Below the pieces are notes generated by a model, which had not been told where the DNA came from, searched no databases, and was given only the letters and a program-made list of their open reading frames with translations. A stretch of 61,221 bases of DNA, taken from NCBI GenBank assembly GCA_001604585.1, contig LVBW01000011.1, forward strand, positions 1 through 61,221. Direction: 5' to 3'. The translations under genes were made by a program, and so were the position numbers. The DNA comes from Puniceicoccales bacterium Verruco_02. GTDB taxonomy: Bacteria > Verrucomicrobiota > Verrucomicrobiia > Opitutales > Oceanipulchritudinaceae. Shown here piece by piece: positions 1 through 6,540 of the stretch. Position 1 is the first letter of the stretch; each line of letters starts with the position of its first letter.

Positions 1-318
1 ACCTTTCCCGTTCCCCAGCTCACCGAGCAGAACAAAGCCGACCTGACGCGCTGCGCCGAAGACATTCTGCTGGCCCGCGAGTCGCATTTCCCCGCCACGA
101 TTGCCAACCTGTACGACCCCGACAACATGCCGGACGACCTGCGCGAGGCCCATGAGCGCAACGACGAAGTGCTGGAACGCATCTACATTGGCCGCCGCTT
201 CAAGAACGATACCGAACGCCTCGAAAAGCTCTTTGACCTCTACACCAAGATGACGGCAAACAAGGCCCCCGCCGCAAAGAAGGCCAAAGCCGCCAAACAA
301 TCCCTTTCCCATGGCTGA
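1..318 (+). CDS. C-terminal end of an MmeI-like class I SAM-dependent DNA methyltransferase (partial)
   Basis: The reading frame is open from the first base, so only the last 105 codons are present and the start lies outside the window. The visible part has the features of the MmeI-type (type IIL/IIG) C-terminal domain: an NLYDPDNMP segment, then a run of charged helices (AHERNDEVLERIY, GRRFKNDTERLEKLFDLY), and an Ala/Lys-rich tail. In the family this end follows the N6-adenine methyltransferase and target-recognition domains. The catalytic motifs, and whether an N-terminal nuclease is fused, cannot be seen. The stop codon overlaps the start of the helicase gene by 8 bases, so the two are probably translationally coupled. 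Family assignment is from recognition of this C-terminal pattern only. Confidence 0.72.
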   Translation, partial: TFPVPQLTEQNKADLTRCAEDILLARESHFPATIANLYDPDNMPDDLREAHERNDEVLERIYIGRRFKNDTERLEKLFDLYTKMTANKAPAAKKAKAAKQSLSHG

Positions 319-2359
319 CCCCAAACACATCCCCTCGATTTCCGTCACCTACGCATCGAGCGGACGCTCCATCCGCTCCAACGAGCTGGGCATGCGCCCG
401 ATGCAGGAGATGTGCTTTCAGAAACGCGGCGAGCAATACCTCCTCATCAAGTCGCCGCCCGCTTCCGGCAAGAGCCGCGCGCTCATGTTCATCGCGCTCG
501 ACAAGCTCCAGCATCAGAGCCTGAAGCAGGCGATCATCGTCGTCCCCGAACGGGCCATTGGCGCCAGCTTCAACGACGAACCCTTGAGCCTGTTCGGCTT
601 CTGGGAGGATTGGCACATCGAGCCGCGCTGGAACCTGTGCAACGCCCCCGGCACGGACATAGGCAAGGTCAACGCGGTCAAGAAGTTCCTTGAGAGCGGC
701 GACAAAATCCTGCTCTGCACGCACGCGACCTTCCGCTTTGCCGTGGAACGCTTCGGCGTGGAGGCTTTCGACGACCGGCTGATTGCCGTGGACGAGTTCC
801 ACCATGTTTCCGCCAATCCCGACAACCGGCTCGGGACGCAGATGACCCAGCTCATCGAGCGTGGCAAGACGCACATCATCGCCATGACGGGTTCCTATTT
901 CCGTGGCGATGCCGAGGCGGTGCTGATGCCGGAGGACGAGGCCAAGTTTGAATCCGTCGCCTACACCTACTACCAGCAGCTTAGCGGTTACGAGTATTTG
1001 AAGCAGCTCGACATCGGCTACTACTTTTACACGGGGAGCTACACGGACGAGATTCTGAAGGTTCTCGACCCGAACGAGAAAACCATCGTTCACATCCCGA
1101 ACGTCAATTCCCGCGAGAGCACAAAGGACAAGATCAAGGAGGTTGAATATATCCTTAACCACCTGGGCGACTGGCAGGGCGTCGATCCCGAAACGGGCTT
1201 CCAACTGGTCAAGACAGAGTCCGGCAGGGTGCTGAAAATCGCCGACCTTGTGGATGATGATCCCGCCAAGCGCGACCATGTTGTGGCGGCCCTCAAGCGG
1301 CAGTCCGAGAAGAACAACCGCGACTACGTGGACATCATCATCGCGCTCGGCATGGCCAAGGAGGGCTTTGACTGGATTTGGTGTGAACACGCCCTGACCG
1401 TCGGTTACCGCTCCAGTCTGACCGAAATCGTGCAGATCATCGGGCGCGCCACGCGCGACGCACCGGGGAAGACGAAGGCGAGATTCACGAACCTAATTGC
1501 AGAACCGGACGCCTCCGAGGAAATGGTTGCCGAGGCCGTCAACGACACGCTCAAGGCCATCGCCGCCAGCCTCCTCATGGAGCAAGTGCTTGCGCCTCGC
1601 TTTGAGTTCAAGCCCAAGTATCCCGAGAGCGGTCCACAGGAAGGCTTTGATTATGGCGAGGGTGGTTACGACCCCGACAAGTGCAACGTGGGCTTCAACG
1701 AGGTCACGGGGCGCATCCAGATGGAGATAAAGGGCCTTGCCGAACCCAAGAGCAAGGAAGCGGCGAGGATTTGCCGCGAGGACTTGAACGAGGTCATCAC
1801 GGCCTTTGTGCAGGACAAGCCGAGCATCGAACGCGGCGTTTTTGACGAGGAGCTTGTGCCGGAGGAAGTCACCCAGTTGCGCATGGGGAAAATCATCAAG
1901 GAGAAATACCCCGAGCTGAGCGAGGAAGACCGTGAGGCCGTCCGCCAGCACGCCATTGCCGCACTCAACATCATCCAGCAGGCCAAGGGGACTTTGGCCA
2001 AGATGGAGGACGGCCCGACAAAGAATCTCGCGCTCATCAACGGCATTCGGAAATACGCGATGGATGTACGCGACCTCAACATCGACCTCATCGACCGCAT
2101 CAATCCTTTCGGCGAGGCTTACGCCATCCTTTCCAAGAGCATGACCGAGGAACGTTTCCGGCAGATCGCCAGCGTGATCGCGGCCAAGAAGGTCAGCTTG
2201 TCCATCGAGGAAGCAAGGGAACTTGCCAAGCGCGCCCTCCGGTTCAAACAGGAAAAGGGCCGCATTCCATCGCTAACGGCTGTCGATCCTTGGGAAAAGC
2301 GCATGGCGGAAGGCGTCGCTTTCCTGCAACGGAAGGCAAGGGAGGCTCAAAATGGCTGA
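311..2359 (+). CDS. DEAD/DEAH-box superfamily 2 helicase, restriction-associated
   Basis: A 682-residue protein with the superfamily 2 helicase core: Walker A PPASGKS at residues 49-55, motif II DEFHH at 161-165, a TGSYF segment like motif III near residue 195, and motif VI QIIGRATRDAPG in the second RecA domain. The C-terminal 250 residues are helical and unassigned. Such proteins translocate on or open duplex DNA using ATP. It overlaps the methyltransferase gene upstream and the GIY-YIG gene downstream by 8 bases each, so the three form one operon. By context it is the motor subunit of a restriction-type defence complex; that role is inference. The ATG at 311 is the only start consistent with the overlap and with the Walker A position. 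Confidence 0.85.
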   Translation: MADPKHIPSISVTYASSGRSIRSNELGMRPMQEMCFQKRGEQYLLIKSPPASGKSRALMFIALDKLQHQSLKQAIIVVPERAIGASFNDEPLSLFGFWEDWHIEPRWNLCNAPGTDIGKVNAVKKFLESGDKILLCTHATFRFAVERFGVEAFDDRLIAVDEFHHVSANPDNRLGTQMTQLIERGKTHIIAMTGSYFRGDAEAVLMPEDEAKFESVAYTYYQQLSGYEYLKQLDIGYYFYTGSYTDEILKVLDPNEKTIVHIPNVNSRESTKDKIKEVEYILNHLGDWQGVDPETGFQLVKTESGRVLKIADLVDDDPAKRDHVVAALKRQSEKNNRDYVDIIIALGMAKEGFDWIWCEHALTVGYRSSLTEIVQIIGRATRDAPGKTKARFTNLIAEPDASEEMVAEAVNDTLKAIAASLLMEQVLAPRFEFKPKYPESGPQEGFDYGEGGYDPDKCNVGFNEVTGRIQMEIKGLAEPKSKEAARICREDLNEVITAFVQDKPSIERGVFDEELVPEEVTQLRMGKIIKEKYPELSEEDREAVRQHAIAALNIIQQAKGTLAKMEDGPTKNLALINGIRKYAMDVRDLNIDLIDRINPFGEAYAILSKSMTEERFRQIASVIAAKKVSLSIEEARELAKRALRFKQEKGRIPSLTAVDPWEKRMAEGVAFLQRKAREAQNG

Positions 2360-3551
2360 TGACCTGACCAATGACGATTTGGAGCTTCTTGGAGAGCTTG
2401 GCGTCGATACCGCGCCCGAGGAAAAGGGTTCCCGCAACCCACGCGAGCAGCGCATCATCGCCGGTTTCGAGGAGATTCAGCGGTTTGTCGAGGAGCACGG
2501 CCATCTTCCCGAACATGGCGAGGGTCGCGATATTTTCGAGCGTTTATACGCCGTCCGGCTGGAGCAGATGCGGAAATCAGAGGAGTGCATGGCCCTGCTC
2601 AAGGACATCGACACGAAGGACATTCTGGCCGGAGCGGGGCACGCCGCCGCTCAGGCGGCCCCGGTTGCGGATATTCCCGACGATAAGGCTTTGCTGGAAG
2701 CGCTGGGCGTTGGCGACGAGCCTGCCAGCGACATCACGACACTGACGCACGTCCGCCCAAGAGCGGAGGTTCAGACTGCCGAGGAGATTGCCCAGCGCAC
2801 TCCATGCAAGGATTTCGGACTCTTCAGGCCGCTCTTTGAGCAGGTGCAGCAGGAACTTCAGAATGGCATTCGCAAAACGTTGAAGTATCAGGACAACGCC
2901 GAAATCAAAAAGGGGGATTTTTTCATCCTCGATGGGCAAAAGGTGTTCGTTGAGGCTGAGGGCGAAAAATTCGTTAGCAGTTACGACCGGCCCGACCGGC
3001 GGCTTCGCGTCATCTACGACAATGGCACGGAGAGCGACATGCTGCTGCGTTCACTCCAGCGCGCCTTGAACAAGGACAAGGCCAGCCGCCGAATCACAGT
3101 CCCGGACTTCGGTCCGTTGTTTTCCGGCGAAAAGGCGGAGGACGATTTGGAGGTCGGCTACATCTATGTTTTGCGGAGCAATTCCCAGCTTCCGTTCATC
3201 GTCGAGAACCGGAACGTCATCCACAAAATTGGTGTGACCGGCGGCTCGGTCGAGCAACGGATTGCCGGTGCGGAAAAAGACCCGACCTATCTGCTCGCCA
3301 GCGTCGAAATCGTCGCAACCTTCAGGCTTTCCAATCTGAACCGAACGAAGCTGGAGAACGTGATTCACCGCTTCTTTGAAAAAGCGCGCCTCGACCTTCA
3401 GTTAAAAGACCGTTTTGGATCGTCGGTCGAGCCAAGGGAATGGTTCTTGGTTCCGCTCCCTGCCATCGAGGAGGCCATCCAGCACATCATGGACGGGACA
3501 ATTGAGGACTTCCACTACGACCTAAGTTTAGGAAAGGTTGTCGAGCAATAG
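2352..3551 (+). CDS. GIY-YIG nuclease family protein (T5orf172/Mug113-like C-terminus)
   Basis: A 399-residue protein. The C-terminal third (from about residue 265) has a GIY-YIG-type domain: the first strand GYIYVLRS, then HKIGVTGGSVEQRI carrying the conserved Arg, and ENVIHRFF carrying the conserved Glu, ending with a WFLVPL strand. This arrangement is that of the T5orf172/Mug113 branch. The N-terminal 260 residues are charged and helical and I do not recognise them; they could bind DNA or the helicase. It starts inside the helicase gene (8-base overlap). With the methyltransferase and helicase it could supply the cutting activity of a restriction system. Nuclease activity is inferred from the fold pattern. 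Confidence 0.8.
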   Translation: MADDLTNDDLELLGELGVDTAPEEKGSRNPREQRIIAGFEEIQRFVEEHGHLPEHGEGRDIFERLYAVRLEQMRKSEECMALLKDIDTKDILAGAGHAAAQAAPVADIPDDKALLEALGVGDEPASDITTLTHVRPRAEVQTAEEIAQRTPCKDFGLFRPLFEQVQQELQNGIRKTLKYQDNAEIKKGDFFILDGQKVFVEAEGEKFVSSYDRPDRRLRVIYDNGTESDMLLRSLQRALNKDKASRRITVPDFGPLFSGEKAEDDLEVGYIYVLRSNSQLPFIVENRNVIHKIGVTGGSVEQRIAGAEKDPTYLLASVEIVATFRLSNLNRTKLENVIHRFFEKARLDLQLKDRFGSSVEPREWFLVPLPAIEEAIQHIMDGTIEDFHYDLSLGKVVEQ

Positions 3552-3775
3552 GACAAGGAAAATGCCTGAACTTCAGGTTTCGAGTTTGGAGATCCTCATT
3601 TCTGTCACGATTAAAATGAGCTGCTACTCATTCTGATAAAACCCGTTGAACTTAAATATGTTACAACGCATCATTCTTGCGGCGTTTCCTCGTTCTGGCG
3701 CAAATCTCGATTTGTATGCGAAATCTGTATTAAGTCCTTGCTTCGTAGTTACGTAGTCATACCATATAAATATAA
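3552..3775 (+). promoter_or_regulatory. Intergenic region upstream of the AbiEi-like gene with repeated CGTAGT motif
   Basis: This 224-base gap is AT-rich compared with the genes on either side. Just before the AbiEi start it has two CGTAGT hexamers separated by TA (about 3744-3757), forming a central TACGTA palindrome, followed by TATAAATATAAG (about 3765-3776), a possible -10 region. AbiEi antitoxins of the AbiE family are known to repress their own operon by binding repeats upstream; the hexamer pair is a candidate operator. No good -35 at standard spacing is seen. Confidence 0.35.
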
Positions 3776-4393
3776 GTGGAAACAAAACGTAACAGTGGAG
3801 TTGCGCTGATTGAGGCTGGCAGGACGGCCAAACGCCTGAAAGTTTTCCGTGCCCGTGAGTTTGTCGCCCAAGGATTTCCGCGCGAATACATCGCCCGCCT
3901 TCAGAAGGCAGGGGAGGTGCAACGCCTTGCACGCGGCCTTTACGCGACGAGCGACTTTGACGGCGACAACGACCAGATGCTGCTGGAAGTCTCGAAACGC
4001 TTTCCCAAAGGTGTTCTGTGCCTTCTGACGGCTCTGCGTTTCCACGACATCGGAACGCAATCCCCCTTCGAAGTCTGGCTTGCCCTGCCGCGGGGTCTCA
4101 ACTTTTCTAAGGCAGCCGGAGCGCCCGTCCGCTTTTTCAAGTTCTCGAATGCCGCCTACTCATTCGGTATTGAGGAGCACAAGGTTTCCGGCGGCATCAT
4201 CCGCGTATATTCCCCTGCCAAGACCGTTGCCGACTGTTTCAAGTATCGGAACAAGTTCGGAGTGGATGTTGCGGTTGAGGCTCTGCGCGACGGCTGGCGC
4301 AACAAGAAGTTCACGATGAACGAGCTGGCCGCCGCTGCCGACGCCTGCCGTGTCAGTCGCGTGATGCAACCTTACATGGAGATGCTGGCATGA
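3776..4393 (+). CDS. AbiEi-family antitoxin / transcriptional regulator (type IV toxin-antitoxin)
   Basis: A 205-residue protein with the AbiEi layout: an N-terminal winged-helix region (VFRAREFVAQGFPREYIARLQKAGEVQRLARGLY is its pattern, given here in pieces: REYIARLQKAGE then RLARGLY), followed by a C-terminal domain with ALRFHDIGTQ, SPAKTVADCF and EALRDGWR, typical of the family. The start is GTG at 3776, with no clear ribosome binding site, so it may lie a little downstream. AbiEi normally overlaps the AbiEii nucleotidyltransferase toxin gene by four bases. Here an ATGA overlap is present but the downstream frame closes after nine codons, so this antitoxin appears to be an orphan. It may still act as a repressor or protect against related toxins. 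Confidence 0.85.
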   Translation: METKRNSGVALIEAGRTAKRLKVFRAREFVAQGFPREYIARLQKAGEVQRLARGLYATSDFDGDNDQMLLEVSKRFPKGVLCLLTALRFHDIGTQSPFEVWLALPRGLNFSKAAGAPVRFFKFSNAAYSFGIEEHKVSGGIIRVYSPAKTVADCFKYRNKFGVDVAVEALRDGWRNKKFTMNELAAAADACRVSRVMQPYMEMLA

Positions 4394-4419
4394 CCGGAAA
4401 AATGCAACCCGACCATTGA
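4390..4419 (+). pseudogene. Remnant of an AbiEii toxin gene start
   Basis: The AbiEi stop codon overlaps an ATG in the ATGA arrangement typical of abiEi-abiEii operons. The frame that follows reads only MTGKMQPDH before TGA. Base composition turns AT-rich directly after it. The simplest reading is that the toxin gene was deleted or replaced immediately after its start; chance occurrence of an ATGA cannot be excluded. Confidence 0.4.
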
Positions 4420-4482
4420 CGAGTGTGTTATTATCTTAGAGCTTTACTTGCTACGGTTTGGTTTTGATACATAATTAGTATT

Positions 4483-5385
4483 ATGCTTCACAGACAACGC
4501 ACAGTTCTGTACTTTCTTCATCTTGCCGGTGGAGCCGCATCGCATACGAGCATTACAAAATGGTGCTTTCTCCTAAAGAATGAAACAGATTCGGCGGGCG
4601 GGAATGCTTTCTATGAATTTGTTCCATATAAATATGGGCCTTTTTCCTTCTGTTTATTTCAAGAGGCAAAAGCACTTGAAGAACAAGGGCTGCTAATTGA
4701 AGAAAGTAAATCATGGAAGCTTACGAATGAGGGAGAGGCCGAAGCCGGGTCGTTATTGCAAGATATCCGTCGTGATGCATGGAGAATACATAAAAAATAT
4801 GGAACAATGGCCGGTAATGATTTATTGGATTACATATATCCAAAATACAAGGAATATACTTACTTTAGTCGTTACAAGGTGATGGCAGGGAAACCTAGGG
4901 CCGACATTGCCATTTATACGGCGGGGTACGAAGGACTTACTGTTGACGGATTCCTAAATATGCTTATTCAGAAAGGAATCGAGCAGCTAATAGATGTTCG
5001 AAATAATCCTGTCGCCAGAAGGTACGGATTTCATCGTTCGACATTGAATCGTTTATGTTACGATTTGGGGCTTAATTATATTCACGTGCCTGAGCTTGGG
5101 ATTCAGTCTGAATATAGACAAGACCTGAATACGCAGGAGGACAGGGACCGTTTATTTGACTTTTATGAGCGTACAACGCTTGTGAATGAAACCGAAAAGA
5201 TTTCGTGGGTTGGCAAACAGATGTTAAGTAAGCCGAGCGTTTTAATGTGTATGGAGGCTCAACCCTGCCAATGCCATAGGTCTAGGCTTGCCGTCGCGAT
5301 TAAGGCGGCTACTGGTTTGTCTATTAATCATTTACAGGCATCATGCACAACGAATCTTCCATTGTTCAACGCGAGCGAGTGTTAA
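4483..5385 (+). CDS. Winged-helix-like domain fused to DUF488
   Basis: A 300-residue protein in two parts. Residues 1 to about 110 look like a winged-helix or SocA/Panacea-like region, with FYEFVPYKYGPFSF followed by an EEQGLL helix and a wing. Residues about 140-285 are a DUF488 domain: IYTAGYEGLT at its start, IDVRNNPVARRYGFH with the conserved Arg, YIHVPELGI, and the terminal CQCHRSRLA signature. DUF488 has no settled biochemical function; the Cys-His-Arg motif resembles a catalytic or metal site. The gene is AT-rich unlike most of the element, has no obvious ribosome binding site and overlaps the next gene by 43 bases. Toxin-antitoxin or defence roles are possible from location but unproven. 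Confidence 0.7.
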   Translation: MLHRQRTVLYFLHLAGGAASHTSITKWCFLLKNETDSAGGNAFYEFVPYKYGPFSFCLFQEAKALEEQGLLIEESKSWKLTNEGEAEAGSLLQDIRRDAWRIHKKYGTMAGNDLLDYIYPKYKEYTYFSRYKVMAGKPRADIAIYTAGYEGLTVDGFLNMLIQKGIEQLIDVRNNPVARRYGFHRSTLNRLCYDLGLNYIHVPELGIQSEYRQDLNTQEDRDRLFDFYERTTLVNETEKISWVGKQMLSKPSVLMCMEAQPCQCHRSRLAVAIKAATGLSINHLQASCTTNLPLFNASEC

Positions 5386-6149
5386 TCACCGTTCTGACTT
5401 ATCCACACCCTTCTGAATCATACGAGGAACTTGTTTGCACTGCTGGCATCACTGAGAGCGGTGAGTGGGTTCGTCTTTATCCGATTGACTATCGTTACCG
5501 TCCCAAAAATCAACAGTTCAAAAAATTTCAATGGATAGAGGTTGACCTTGAGCCTAAGGGTGCGGGCAACGATAAGAGAAAGGAAAGCAGGAGACCTATT
5601 CTTGATACAATCAAGATATTGGGAGACCCGCTTCCAACGAGTGATGATTGGAGGGCGAGAACCAGCATAATTGATAAGCTCCAGCATTCCACCATGAAGG
5701 AGCTGGAAGCGCGTTTTGAGACCGACCAAACTTCGCTGGGAATTGTCCGACCTACTGAAATTTTAGAAGTAAAATATGAACGTGTTGACCAAAATTGGAA
5801 AGGTTCATGGCAAGACCTTCAGAATCAACTGAGATTGTTTGACCCACAACCAAAAAAGTTAGAAAAGCTTCCTTACAAGTGGAGTTACGTTTTCAGATGT
5901 GAAGACCGCAAGGAGCCATATACCAGAATGATTGAAGACTGGGAGCTTGGCGCAAATTTTCTGAATGCGAGAGAGAAATACGACGAGGCAAAAGCCGCAG
6001 AGAAGGTATGTGAGAGATACATGAAGGTTGTTGCAGACCCATCACGCGACGTGAGGTTCTTTGTCGGCACTCACTTTCCATACAACACATGGCTGGTTAT
6101 CGGGGTCTTTTGGCCGCCGAAGGTGAATCAAACGGAGTTGCCTTTTTAA
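5343..6149 (+). CDS. Unknown 268-residue protein paired with the DUF488 gene
   Basis: I do not recognise the family. The protein is soluble, without signal peptide or membrane segments. Its N-terminus forms a strand-rich region (VLITVLTYPHPS, then GEWVRLYPIDYR), followed by a charged central part, a WSYVFRCEDRKEPY segment, a helix with IEDWELGANFLNAREKY, and a C-terminal FFVGTHFPYNTWLVIGVFWPP stretch (here read as FFVGTHFPYNTW then LVIGVFWPP) that looks like a buried beta hairpin. The start lies inside the upstream gene (43-base overlap), and both share low GC, so the two almost certainly travel and function together. Convergent with the gene at 6166-6537. Confidence 0.65.
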   Translation: MHNESSIVQRERVLITVLTYPHPSESYEELVCTAGITESGEWVRLYPIDYRYRPKNQQFKKFQWIEVDLEPKGAGNDKRKESRRPILDTIKILGDPLPTSDDWRARTSIIDKLQHSTMKELEARFETDQTSLGIVRPTEILEVKYERVDQNWKGSWQDLQNQLRLFDPQPKKLEKLPYKWSYVFRCEDRKEPYTRMIEDWELGANFLNAREKYDEAKAAEKVCERYMKVVADPSRDVRFFVGTHFPYNTWLVIGVFWPPKVNQTELPF

Positions 6150-6165
6150 GGATACACGACGCTCG

Positions 6166-6537
6166 TCAAGTAACCTGTACATTTATCCGCATCATCACGG
6201 TACTTCCGCCCTCAAACTCCGGCCTTTCGGCTTCTGTCACGGATTCCAGACGGTGATGGGCCAGCGCCTCGGCGATGGGCTTTAGGCCCGTGCCGAGGAT
6301 TTCTAGCTGGCCGAGGTTGCGGTCGAGGAACTGGACTACGACTTTGCCTTCGGGATGGTAAGTGATGGAGACCAGTTGCGAATAGGCGTAACTCGTGCTC
6401 GTGCCGTCTTTGAAGTTGGTCGTGAAGCAATAGAGCGGGTGCTCGCTCCCGCCGATGGTCTTGTAACAGGCCTCGTTGGCCGCCTTGGGGACGGTGCTGA
6501 CGGTGTTGTTTTGTCCGTAGAGTTTGCTTAGGTCCAT
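6166..6537 (-). CDS. Unknown small protein downstream of the relaxase
   Basis: A 123-residue protein of no recognised family. It starts three bases after the relaxase stop codon, so it is probably translated with it. It has alternating strands (SQLVSITYHPEGKVVVQFLD) and a short helical segment (GLKPIAEALAHHRLESV), no signal peptide and no membrane segments. By position it may be an accessory of conjugative processing or a conserved passenger of TraA-type relaxase genes. Function is not inferable from sequence. Confidence 0.6.
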   Translation of the reverse strand: MDLSKLYGQNNTVSTVPKAANEACYKTIGGSEHPLYCFTTNFKDGTSTSYAYSQLVSITYHPEGKVVVQFLDRNLGQLEILGTGLKPIAEALAHHRLESVTEAERPEFEGGSTVMMRINVQVT

Positions 6538-6540
6538 GTG

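Noticed and set aside
200-1390. 396-codon open frame on the minus strand
   Set aside because: It lies opposite the helicase gene, which has clear motifs; no family features of its own, and such shadows are common in GC-rich DNA.
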